Source: Moorella thermoacetica (lineage in GTDB: Bacteria > Bacillota > DSM-521 > Neomoorellales > Neomoorellaceae). From it: 64,000 nucleotides of DNA. This document shows, piece by piece, positions 1 to 8,602 of the stretch. The notes under the pieces were generated by a model. That model did no database searches, was not told where the DNA came from, and saw nothing but the letters and a program-made list of their open reading frames with translations. The stretch spans positions 1,638,001-1,702,000 of the forward strand of contig NZ_CP012369.1 of the NCBI RefSeq assembly GCF_001267405.1, written 5' to 3'. The first letter of the stretch is position 1, and every line of letters starts with the position of its first letter. A program made the position numbers and the translations under genes.

Positions 1-337
<337 letters not shown>

Positions 338-387
338 TTATATCGGAATTATTTACATTTTAATCCCTGGTCATGGGCCTGTCAAGT

Positions 388-420
388 AAAAAAGCCACGG
401 CAACTATAGTATGCCGTGGC
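388..420 (-). terminator. Rho-independent terminator after cooT
   Basis: A 9-bp perfect stem (GCCACGGCA/TGCCGTGGC) with a 9-nt loop is followed on the minus strand by a run of T. It closes the DUF3842-cooT transcript before cysK. Confidence 0.8.
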
Positions 421-442
421 CTGGCCGTAACTAACGCCCGGC

Positions 443-634
443 TTAGAGGGCTTCGAGGATGATTTTATGGTCCACCAGGGCCATTTCTTTAATCCGCGCC
501 CGCAGGAGTTTGCGTTTACCGAAAATATCTTCCATCATAATACCCTCTTCCCCGGGCAAGACCCGGTCAACATTCTCAAAGACCAGTTCCTCTTCCCCGC
601 TCTCTTTGAGCAGGTAGGCGTTGGCTTCACACAT
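443..634 (-). CDS. cooT: CooT-family small nickel-binding protein
   Basis: This 63-aa cytoplasmic protein matches the CooT family by its start MCEANAYLLK and its length. In characterised CooT a conserved Cys2 binds Ni(II) in a dimer linked to CO dehydrogenase maturation, and Cys2 is present here. Acetogens depend on nickel CO dehydrogenase, so a role in nickel handling fits, but no CODH gene is in this window. It overlaps the preceding DUF3842 gene by 8 bases, so the two are probably co-transcribed. Confidence 0.75.
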   Translation of the reverse strand: MCEANAYLLKESGEEELVFENVDRVLPGEEGIMMEDIFGKRKLLRARIKEMALVDHKIILEAL

Positions 635-1061
635 CCTTATCCCCTCCCTCCTGATAAAAAAACTTCACGCGGTTAACCAGGGCTTCAATTAAATGGGGCA
701 ACGGCTCGGGGGTGACTCCTATTACTTCTACCCCCGACCGGTTGATTGGCAGGAGAAATTTGCGTGCCGGGCTGGCGGCGATGGCCGCCGCCATAGCCGG
801 GGTCAATTCGCCCAGCATAGCGTCAGCTAGGATTATGGCCAGGGAACCGGTGATGGCCTCGACCCGGGGAGCGTTGTAGATGATGGCTCGCTCGCCGGTA
901 GCCCCCTCATTGGCCCCGGCTTTGATCATAGCTACGGTAGCCGCGGCGTTGGTTCCCAGGGCCAGGATTTCGACTTCCGGCGGCAGTTCCTGTCGCAGCC
1001 TGGCGGTTATGTGCTTACCGATACCGCCGCCCTGGCCATCGACTACAGCTATGCGCAGCAG
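627..1061 (-). CDS. DUF3842 family protein
   Basis: The protein of about 144 aa starts LLRIAVVDGQGGGIGKHI, a conserved nucleotide-binding-like glycine-rich opening typical of DUF3842, and ends in KFFYQEGGDKDV. Its function is unknown. No ATG lies near the conserved start. An AAGGGGG sits 5-8 bases upstream of two consecutive CTG codons, so I place a non-standard CTG start at 1061. A TTG about 42 bases further upstream is an alternative, and the frame stays open to an ATG at 1175. It overlaps cooT by 8 bases. Confidence 0.7.
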   Translation of the reverse strand: MLRIAVVDGQGGGIGKHITARLRQELPPEVEILALGTNAAATVAMIKAGANEGATGERAIIYNAPRVEAITGSLAIILADAMLGELTPAMAAAIAASPARKFLLPINRSGVEVIGVTPEPLPHLIEALVNRVKFFYQEGGDKDV

Positions 1062-1235
1062 GAATACCCCCTTAAGAAAGTTGCAGTAAAAAAGCAAAAA
1101 GGGCCACAGGGAATCCCACCGGCTCCAGCCGGTTCTGACCTCCTCGTGGCCTTCCATCCAGCGCGGTCTCCACACCGCTCAGGTATTATTTATTCGCCCT
1201 CAATTGTCTAATTCCTGCCTGTTGGACAAGAAAAA

Positions 1236-1916
1236 TTAGAATCCAGGTGCCCTTAAAATACCTTTTAACATTTCCGACCCCAGGGAGACGTAGGTCTGGG
1301 GTACCGGGCCGACGATAATGGCCTCGGCCACGGGAATGGTGGTGGCTACCTGTACCTTTTCCCGGCTAAAAGGGGCTACTACCTGAACCTCGCTCTCCGC
1401 CTGGAGGTAGATGCGATGGCGCGTCTGATTAATGCCGGCGCTTTCAAAGGTATCACCGACATTAACCTTTACCGTGCCCATGGGGACAAAGCGTAATGGT
1501 ACCGGGGGGCCATAGGCCGCCAGGAGTTTTAACCCCAGGATCTGCCCCAGGGGCAGGTAATAGGTTTTACCCTGCAGCCGCGCCAGGCGTTCCTGGATGG
1601 CCAGCTGGGCCGCAGCCTGGAGGCGGCTGATACCCAGGGCGTCGGCCTGCATGAAGACTACCTGGCCGCCATCGCTGCTCCCGGGCTGGATGAGATTATT
1701 ATAGCTTACCTGGCCGGTAATTTTATCCAGCACTGCCTGCTGCATAGCCTCGGTGGCCACCCACCTGGCCTGGGTAGCTGCCACCGCTTCCAGAGCCGGT
1801 CCCAGGCGCCATTCCAGGAGTAAAAGTAGAAGCAAACCGGCCAGGACCAGCGCTGCCACTCCCCACGGCCGCCTTCCAGGGCGCCGCCACCGCCGCCGCA
1901 AGGCAATCACCCCCAT
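1236..1916 (-). CDS. yunB: Sporulation protein YunB
   Basis: This 226-aa protein has a basic N terminus (residues 1-17) and one strong transmembrane helix (about 18-37, rich in Leu). An extracytoplasmic domain follows, with the YunB pattern QADALGISRLQAA and PMGTVKVNVGDTFESAGINQ. In Bacillus yunB is a sigma-E-controlled mother-cell sporulation gene of unclear biochemical role. The assignment rests on family resemblance. It stands alone, on the same strand as tyrS upstream (24-bp gap). Confidence 0.8.
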   Translation of the reverse strand: MGVIALRRRWRRPGRRPWGVAALVLAGLLLLLLLEWRLGPALEAVAATQARWVATEAMQQAVLDKITGQVSYNNLIQPGSSDGGQVVFMQADALGISRLQAAAQLAIQERLARLQGKTYYLPLGQILGLKLLAAYGPPVPLRFVPMGTVKVNVGDTFESAGINQTRHRIYLQAESEVQVVAPFSREKVQVATTIPVAEAIIVGPVPQTYVSLGSEMLKGILRAPGF

Positions 1917-1940
1917 ATAAGAAGTATACTCAGGGGGTGA

Positions 1941-3152
1941 TTAAAATGTGTGCAGCCGGGCAAATTTACGTTTACCGGCCTGGAGGACCTGGCCCTCCCT
2001 GACCTCAACCTCGGTGTCAGGATCGGTTACCCGTTCACCGTCGATCTTTACTGCACCCTGGCGGATCAGGCGCCGGGCCTCGCTGGTGCTGGGAGCCAGC
2101 CCGGCCTGGACCATGAGCCGGGGCAGCCACACCCTGTCTTCTTTAATCGTTAATTCCGGCATATCATCAGGCAGGTCATGCTGCTGGAAGACCTGGCGAA
2201 ATTCCCTCTCCGCCTCCAGGGCCGCTTCCGGAGTGTGATACATGGCTACTATCTCCCGGGCCAGGCGCATTTTGGCATCCCTGGGGTGCAGGCTGCCGCT
2301 GGCCAGGCCCTGCCTGATGGCTGCCAGCTCCTCCAGGGGCACTGCCGTCACCAGCTCGTAATAGGTGAGCATGAGTTCATCAGGGAGGGACATGGTCTTA
2401 CCGTACATCTCCCGGGGGGATTCCTTGATACCGATATAGTTCCCCAGGCTCTTGCTCATCTTCTGTACGCCGTCCAGGCCGGGGAGGATGGGCATCATCA
2501 TGGCCACCTGGGGCTCCTGGCCATATTCACGCTGCAGGTGACGGCCCATAAGGAGGTTAAACTTCTGATCCGTACCCCCAAGTTCGACATCTGCAGCCAG
2601 GGCCACGGAATCATAACCCTGCATTAGGGGGTAAAAAAACTCATGGATGCTGATAGGACGATTTTCCTGGAACCGGCGGGCAAAATCGTCCCGCTCCAGC
2701 ATGCGGGCCACCGTCGTCCTAGCTGCCAGTTCAATGACTTCGGCAAAGGTAAGCTTGCCCAGCCAGTGGCTGTTAAAGGTCACCCGGGTTTGCTCTGGGT
2801 CCAGTACTTTAAAAATCTGTTCCTTATAGGTTTCGGCATTGGCCAGGATTTCTGCTTCTGTAAGCTGGCGCCTGGTTTCCGATTTACCGGTGGGATCGCC
2901 TATACGCCCGGTAAAATCGCCGATGATGATTATCACCTGGTGGCCCAATTCCTGAAACTGGCGCAGTTTCTGGAGCACCACCGTATGACCCAGATGAATA
3001 TCCGGGGCCGTAGGGTCTAAACCCAGTTTAACCTTTAAGGGTTTACCGGTGGCCAGGGATTTTCTGAGTTTGGCCTGCAAATCCTCCTCAGGCACAATCT
3101 CAGCCACTCCCCGGCGGAGGATCCTTAACTGCCGTGCGACTTCTTGTTCCAA
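1941..3152 (-). CDS. tyrS: Tyrosyl-tRNA synthetase (TyrZ-like, KMSKS class)
   Basis: The 403-aa class I synthetase charges tRNA-Tyr. The HIGH-type signature is [11 protein letters not shown], the second signature is KMSKS ([11 protein letters not shown]), and a C-terminal S4 RNA-binding domain ends [15 protein letters not shown]. The KMSKS form with [15 protein letters not shown] is that of the TyrZ/TyrS2 clade rather than the KFGKT form of Bacillus TyrS. I choose a TTG start at 3152 because TCGGAGG sits just upstream and the family starts near LEQEVARQL. An ATG at 3218 would add 22 residues. There is too little upstream space for a tyrosine T-box. Confidence 0.93.
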   Translation of the reverse strand: MEQEVARQLRILRRGVAEIVPEEDLQAKLRKSLATGKPLKVKLGLDPTAPDIHLGHTVVLQKLRQFQELGHQVIIIIGDFTGRIGDPTGKSETRRQLTEAEILANAETYKEQIFKVLDPEQTRVTFNSHWLGKLTFAEVIELAARTTVARMLERDDFARRFQENRPISIHEFFYPLMQGYDSVALAADVELGGTDQKFNLLMGRHLQREYGQEPQVAMMMPILPGLDGVQKMSKSLGNYIGIKESPREMYGKTMSLPDELMLTYYELVTAVPLEELAAIRQGLASGSLHPRDAKMRLAREIVAMYHTPEAALEAEREFRQVFQQHDLPDDMPELTIKEDRVWLPRLMVQAGLAPSTSEARRLIRQGAVKIDGERVTDPDTEVEVREGQVLQAGKRKFARLHTF

Positions 3153-3326
3153 CTTAAACCATCCTCCGAAATAATCATGCAATTCTTTGCTGCCCCAACG
3201 TCTATTTTTAAGTAGCACTTGCTTAAGTTTAGCATAAGCCCCGGCCGTCCTTCAAGGTATCATCATTCCCCTGGCGGCCGGGCTATGATATAATGAAAAA
3301 GCCGTTGAAAGGAGGTCATTTTAGGA

Positions 3327-6044
3327 ATGGCTCCAGAGAAAAAACGCAAAAGGAAATTGAATGTTTTCCGGGCAGTTTTATTGACCCTGTTAGTCCTAGG
3401 TGTGATTCTGGTAGGTGCCGGTGCCGGCTTTGCCATCGGTATCATCCGCACTATGCCTGGTTGGCAACCTGATAATTTCAAACTGGACATGACCACCTTT
3501 GTTTACGACCGCAACAACCAGCTGGTCGGCGAGCTTCACGGTGAGCAAAACCGGGTGGTAGTGCCCCTGGATAAAATACCTGTCAATTTGCAAAACGCTG
3601 TTATCGCTACTGAGGACGCCCGTTTCTACCAGCATCATGGTATCGATTTGAAAGCAATTCTCCGGGCAGCCATTATCAACCTGCGCCACGGGAGCATCCA
3701 GGAGGGTGCCAGCACCCTGACCCAGCAACTGGCTAGAAATGCTTTCATTGAAAATCCGCAGCGGACCTTCAAACGTAAAATCCAGGAAGCCCTCATGGCC
3801 ATTCAACTGGAGCGCATGTATACTAAAAAAGAAATCCTGGAGAAATACCTGAATATCGTCTACCTCGGCCCCGGTACCTACGGGGTGGAAGCCGCCGCCC
3901 AGTACTACTTTGGTACAGACGTCCAGAACCTCGACCTCGCCCAGTCGGCTATGCTGGCGGGTATCATCCAGAGCCCGGGTAATTACAACCCTTTCGTCAA
4001 GGGTAATGAACAGGCAGCTAAAGACCGCCAGGCTGTCGTCCTGGATAATATGGTAAAATACGGTTACATTACCCAGGAACAAGCCAACCAGGCCAAGGCT
4101 GAAAAATTAACCTTTAAGGAGTCCAAAAAGGCTCCGGTAGACAAGTATCCCTATTATATCGATGCTGTAGTCGAGGAAGCCAGCCGCTTACTTGAGAGCA
4201 ACGGTATCGAATCCTCCGAACTTTACCGGGGCGGCCTGAAAATCTATACAGCCTTGGACCCCGCCATCCAAACTGAAATGGAGCAGGTTTACCAGGATAA
4301 AAATAACTTCCCTCCCAGCGCCAAAGACCGCCAGATCGAAAGCGCCATGGTTGTCCTGGACCCCCATACCGGCGAGGTACGTGGCCTGGTTGGCGGGCGC
4401 GATTATACTACCCGCCGGGGCTTTAACCGGGCGATCCAGGCTGAGCGGCAACCCGGTTCCACGATTAAACCACTGGTTGTTTATGCCCCTGCCCTCGAAA
4501 AAGGCTATCCTCCGGCCTATGTCATTGACGACGTACCCACCACCTTCCCCGGGTCACCCAAACCCTTTACCCCCCGTAACTACGATGGCCGTTACCGGGG
4601 GCTCATCAGCATGCGGGAAGCCCTGCGCTGGTCCGTCAACGTCGCCGCCGTCAAGATGCTAAATACCATTGGTGTCGATACTGGCTACGATTTCGGACTG
4701 CGCCTGGGATTGCCCCTTAAACCTGAGGATCGCAACCTGTCCCTGGCCCTGGGTGGCCTGACTACCGGGGTATCGCCCCTGGAGATGGCTGCCGCCTATG
4801 GCACCTTTGCCAACCAGGGGGTATATATCACCCCCCACCTGATTACCCGGATTACCGACCACAACGGCCGGGATCTGATTGTAGTTAATCCCCAGAAGCA
4901 GGCCGTCATGAGCGAGCAATCTGCCTACCTCATGACCGATATGCTGGAAACGGTAGTTACCTCCGGTACCGGCACCAGGGCCCAAATTGGCCGTCCGGCT
5001 GCCGGCAAAACCGGTACTACCTCCCTGCCGGAAACACCGGAGTTCAAAAACTTGAATGGTGAAAAGGACGCCTGGTTCGTTGGTTATACGCCAGAACTAG
5101 TCGGGGCCGTATGGATGGGCTATGACCAGACCGACCCCCAGCACTACTTGAAAAGCGTCGCCGGCGGCGGCTACCCGGCCTTAATCTGGAAAAAGGTCAT
5201 CGGGGCCGCTTTGAAGGATAAACCGGTTCAGGACTTCCCCCGGCCGGCGGGGATTATCTATGCTGACGTGGACGCCAAGTCAGGTCTCCTCCCCAGCGAC
5301 CTGACCCCCAAAGAGTTTATCGTTAAAGAGATCTTTACCCAGAGTATGCTACCCACGAAGGTCTCCGACGTCTGGGTACAGGTACAGATCGACCCCACCA
5401 CAGGTATGCTGGCCACCCCCAATTGCCCCAATGTCACCACCGGCGTGTTTTTAAGGCGACCGGATGGCTATACGGGCAAGGCGGAAGATTCTTATCTGGA
5501 AGCGCCGCGGCAATACTGTACCCTCCACAGCGGGGGAAACAGTAACAAAGCGGGCCTGGTGAGCATCTGTACCGATCCGCGCCACGGCGGTGCCCTTTTC
5601 CTGGCCAACATCCCGGGACCGGGCCAATCCGGCGGTTGCCCCTCCCAGTATGTAAAACAGGTACAATTACCCCCGGGCCAGGTGCCTACCAGACATTGCG
5701 ATCTACCGGATCACCAGCTCAGCAAAAGTACCGGTGGCCCCAGCCAGGACAATGGGCCGCCGGCCCCGCAGCTGGATGCCCAGCTGGAGGTCGGACCCAA
5801 TGTCAGCCAGCCCCGGGTAATCCTCACCTGGGACGTACCTGATGGCGGCAATTACGTCTTTTCCGTCGAGAGAAGTACCGGCGGTTCCGGCCATAGAAGC
5901 CTGGCCATCGTCAGGCAAACCAGTTATACCGACACCAGCGTGCAACCGGGGGTGACCTACCGGTACCGGGTAATCGCCCTGAGTGGTAATGATAAATCGG
6001 GTACTCCTTCCAATGAGGTGACCATAGCTATACCCAAAAAATAA
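3327..6044 (+). CDS. Class A penicillin-binding protein (PBP1A type) with C-terminal FN3 domain
   Basis: The 905-aa bifunctional cell-wall enzyme has a basic cytoplasmic tail and a transmembrane helix (about 14-36). A GT51 glycosyltransferase domain follows, with catalytic Glu in ATEDARFYQHHG. The transpeptidase carries SxxK (QPGSTIKP), SxN (RWSVNVA) and KTG (AGKTGTT). A Pro/Gln/Gly-rich linker leads to a fibronectin type III-like domain over the last 90 residues. It polymerises glycan strands and cross-links peptides outside the membrane. AAAGGAGG precedes the ATG, and a TATAAT -10 lies at 3289-3294. It is transcribed divergently from tyrS. Cysteines in the linker region (about 690-790) are more numerous than usual for PBPs. 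Confidence 0.93.
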   Translation: MAPEKKRKRKLNVFRAVLLTLLVLGVILVGAGAGFAIGIIRTMPGWQPDNFKLDMTTFVYDRNNQLVGELHGEQNRVVVPLDKIPVNLQNAVIATEDARFYQHHGIDLKAILRAAIINLRHGSIQEGASTLTQQLARNAFIENPQRTFKRKIQEALMAIQLERMYTKKEILEKYLNIVYLGPGTYGVEAAAQYYFGTDVQNLDLAQSAMLAGIIQSPGNYNPFVKGNEQAAKDRQAVVLDNMVKYGYITQEQANQAKAEKLTFKESKKAPVDKYPYYIDAVVEEASRLLESNGIESSELYRGGLKIYTALDPAIQTEMEQVYQDKNNFPPSAKDRQIESAMVVLDPHTGEVRGLVGGRDYTTRRGFNRAIQAERQPGSTIKPLVVYAPALEKGYPPAYVIDDVPTTFPGSPKPFTPRNYDGRYRGLISMREALRWSVNVAAVKMLNTIGVDTGYDFGLRLGLPLKPEDRNLSLALGGLTTGVSPLEMAAAYGTFANQGVYITPHLITRITDHNGRDLIVVNPQKQAVMSEQSAYLMTDMLETVVTSGTGTRAQIGRPAAGKTGTTSLPETPEFKNLNGEKDAWFVGYTPELVGAVWMGYDQTDPQHYLKSVAGGGYPALIWKKVIGAALKDKPVQDFPRPAGIIYADVDAKSGLLPSDLTPKEFIVKEIFTQSMLPTKVSDVWVQVQIDPTTGMLATPNCPNVTTGVFLRRPDGYTGKAEDSYLEAPRQYCTLHSGGNSNKAGLVSICTDPRHGGALFLANIPGPGQSGGCPSQYVKQVQLPPGQVPTRHCDLPDHQLSKSTGGPSQDNGPPAPQLDAQLEVGPNVSQPRVILTWDVPDGGNYVFSVERSTGGSGHRSLAIVRQTSYTDTSVQPGVTYRYRVIALSGNDKSGTPSNEVTIAIPKK

Positions 6045-6057
6045 AGGGAGAGGCTAA

Positions 6058-6106
6058 AGAGGGGTAAACGCCGGAGTATTTTCCCCGGGGTCTACCCCTC
6101 TTTTTT
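6058..6106 (+). terminator. Terminator of the PBP gene
   Basis: A long stem beginning GAGGGGTA and closing TACCCCTC is followed by six T residues. It lies between the convergent PBP and mutS2 genes. Confidence 0.8.
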
Positions 6107-6121
6107 ATCCCTGGCACCAGG

Positions 6122-8521
6122 TCAACGGCCGATATCGACGATGGTCACCCCGCTGCCACCTTCCCCGGCCCCGCCCAGGCGAAAGCCCTTGACCAGGGGG
6201 TGCTGGCGCAGGTAGTCCTGCAGGGCCACTCGTAGGGCGCCGGTACCCTTGCCATGGATTAAACTTACCCGGTTCAGACCTGCCAGAACGGCGTCGTCCA
6301 GGTATTCGTCTACTTGATGGCAGGCTTCGGCTACGGTTAGCCCCCGCAGGTCGATTTCCGGCCGGATGTCGTCATTGACGGCCGCTTGGACAGTCCAGCC
6401 GGCACCGGCGACGTTCCTTCTAGTTTTAGTTCTATTTTCGTGATGGTCGTTATTAACCAGGCGAAGCTCCTTTACCGGCACATTCACTTTGAGAGCGCCA
6501 ACCTGGACCAGGACCTCTCCCTGCTCGTTAGGAGGGCTGATAACTTCTCCGACCTGGCCCCAGGAAGCCAGGAAGACCCTGTCCCCCGCCCGGAGGTGCT
6601 CCGGCGGCTGGCCGCCTGCTACCGGCTGGTAGCGTTCCATCCCGGTTTCTACCTCATCCTCCAGTTCCTTTAACCGCTGGCGGGCTCTAGAGAGGACCTG
6701 CTGCTGGCTGCGCAGGCTTTCCTCCGCCAGGGCCTTCTCCACCCTGGCCATGAGCTCCCTGACTTCATAACGGGCCCGGCGGAGGATGGCCCGGGCTTCC
6801 TCCCGGGCCTTCTCCAATTGCCTGGCAGCCTGCTGCTGCCACTCCCTACGTTCCTTTTCCATGGCTTCCCGGGCGGCTTCCGCCTCGCGGCGTAAGGATT
6901 CGGCCTCGGCCCGTTCCCGGGCGCTGGCCCGCCTGTCGGCCGTCAGTCCCTCGATCAGACGGCTGACCCGCCGGTTCTCCTCGCTCAGGAAGCCACGGGC
7001 CTGTTCGATGAGGGCCGGCGGCAGTCCCAGACGACCGGCAACGGCGAAGGCGTTGCTCTCCCCGGGGGTGCCGATGAGGAGCTTATAAGTCGGCTGCAGG
7101 GTCTCGCTGTCAAACTCCACGGCGGCGTTTTCTACCCGGGGCGTGGCATAGGCGTAGGCCTTGAGTTCGCTGAAGTGGGTGGTAGCTACCGTCCGGGCCC
7201 CCACCCCGGTCAGGTAGTCCAGGATGGCCATGGCCAGGGCCGCTCCTTCAGTAGGGTCGGTACCGGCTCCCAGTTCGTCCAGGAGGACCAGGCTCCCCGC
7301 TTCCACTTCCCTGACAATGGCCACAATCTGACGCATGTGGGCCGAGAAGGTGCTCAGGGATTGCTCGATACTCTGTTCGTCACCGATGTCGGCATAGACG
7401 GCTGCCGTGACATCGACTTCGGTACCGTCAGCCGCCGGCAGGTGCAGGCCGCACTGGGCCATCAGGGTAAACAGGCCCATGGTCTTCAAAGTAACCGTCT
7501 TGCCGCCGGTGTTGGGTCCGGTAATGACCAGGGTATCAAAATCCTCGCCCAGGGTCAGGCTAACGGGTACAACCCGGCCGCCCAGGAGGGGATGACGACC
7601 CTGGCGGATACGCCAGCGCCCCCCGGCATTGAGACGCGGCGGCACCGCGGCCATGGCCTGGCTGAGGCGTCCTTTGGCCAGGGTAAAATCCAGTTCCCCC
7701 AGGGCGGCCAGGCTGGCCAGGATTTCTTCTTTCTGCCCGCCTACGAGTTTACTCAAGTGCAGGAGAATAGCCTCCACTTCCCTGGCTTCGGCTGTCTGGA
7801 GACGGCGTAGTTCGTTATTCAACTCCACCAGGGCCATGGGTTCGATGAAGAGGGTGGCCCCGCTGGCCGATTGATCGTGAACCAGCCCCGGTACCTGGTG
7901 GCGGTACTCCTGCTTGACGGGTAAGACATAGCGATCATTGCGAATGGTGAACAGGTTATCCTGGAGGTATTTCTGCATCTCGGTTGAACGCAGGTAGCTA
8001 TCCAGGCGCTCTTTGATCCTCTCCTGGGCCTGGCGAACCTGCTGCCGCAGGCTCGCCAGGCGCGGCGTGGCCTGGTCCAGGACCAGGCCGTCGGGGCCGA
8101 TGGCGGCCGTAATCGCCCTTTCCAGCTGGCGAAAGTCGCCAATCCCGGCGGCCAGCCCTTTAAGAACCGGCCACTCGCCCTCCAGCCCCAGGAGGAACTG
8201 GCGCAAGCGCCGGCCGGCAGCCAGGGTGGTGGCCACCCGGAGGAGTTCCTGGCCCTCCAGGATGGCTCCGGCTGCCGCCCGGTTGATCTCCGGCCGGATG
8301 TCCTGGAAGTTACCCAGGGGTAAATCCGGATAGCGCAGCAATACCCGTTCCCCTTCTCCCGTTGCTTCCTGGCGCCGGCGCACCAGTTCCAGGTCCCGGA
8401 CCGGTTCCAGAGCACGCACCCTCTCCGCTCCCAGGGGCGATAGGCAATAGCCCTCCAGCCGGGCCAGAATTTTATCCAGTTCCAGTTTAATGTACGTCTT
8501 ATTCAAACCTTTGGCCCCCAT
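6122..8521 (-). CDS. mutS2: Endonuclease MutS2
   Basis: This protein of about 799 aa shows the MutS ATPase core, with Walker A TGPNTGGKTV and the signature LLDELGAGTDPTEGAALA. A long Glu/Arg/Ala-rich coiled coil (about 500-620) follows, then a C-terminal Smr domain with DLRG and HGKGTGAL. MutS2 lacks mismatch-repair domain I and acts in recombination control and, in Bacillus, in splitting collided ribosomes. I place the start at ATG 8521 (MGAKGLNKTYIK) behind a GAGG. The frame is open to 8587. It lies just downstream of the U32 gene on the same strand. Confidence 0.93.
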   Translation of the reverse strand: MGAKGLNKTYIKLELDKILARLEGYCLSPLGAERVRALEPVRDLELVRRRQEATGEGERVLLRYPDLPLGNFQDIRPEINRAAAGAILEGQELLRVATTLAAGRRLRQFLLGLEGEWPVLKGLAAGIGDFRQLERAITAAIGPDGLVLDQATPRLASLRQQVRQAQERIKERLDSYLRSTEMQKYLQDNLFTIRNDRYVLPVKQEYRHQVPGLVHDQSASGATLFIEPMALVELNNELRRLQTAEAREVEAILLHLSKLVGGQKEEILASLAALGELDFTLAKGRLSQAMAAVPPRLNAGGRWRIRQGRHPLLGGRVVPVSLTLGEDFDTLVITGPNTGGKTVTLKTMGLFTLMAQCGLHLPAADGTEVDVTAAVYADIGDEQSIEQSLSTFSAHMRQIVAIVREVEAGSLVLLDELGAGTDPTEGAALAMAILDYLTGVGARTVATTHFSELKAYAYATPRVENAAVEFDSETLQPTYKLLIGTPGESNAFAVAGRLGLPPALIEQARGFLSEENRRVSRLIEGLTADRRASARERAEAESLRREAEAAREAMEKERREWQQQAARQLEKAREEARAILRRARYEVRELMARVEKALAEESLRSQQQVLSRARQRLKELEDEVETGMERYQPVAGGQPPEHLRAGDRVFLASWGQVGEVISPPNEQGEVLVQVGALKVNVPVKELRLVNNDHHENRTKTRRNVAGAGWTVQAAVNDDIRPEIDLRGLTVAEACHQVDEYLDDAVLAGLNRVSLIHGKGTGALRVALQDYLRQHPLVKGFRLGGAGEGGSGVTIVDIGR

Positions 8522-8602
8522 TTCCAACCTCGTCCTGATGATAACTTCATCTACCGCCGCGGTCAACAGGAAAGGCCGACGTTGCACCCGGCTGGAGTTA
8601 AT

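Noticed and set aside
3153-3326. A tyrosine T-box ahead of tyrS
   Set aside because: Only about 175 bases separate tyrS from the divergent PBP gene, with no T-box core or terminator in them.
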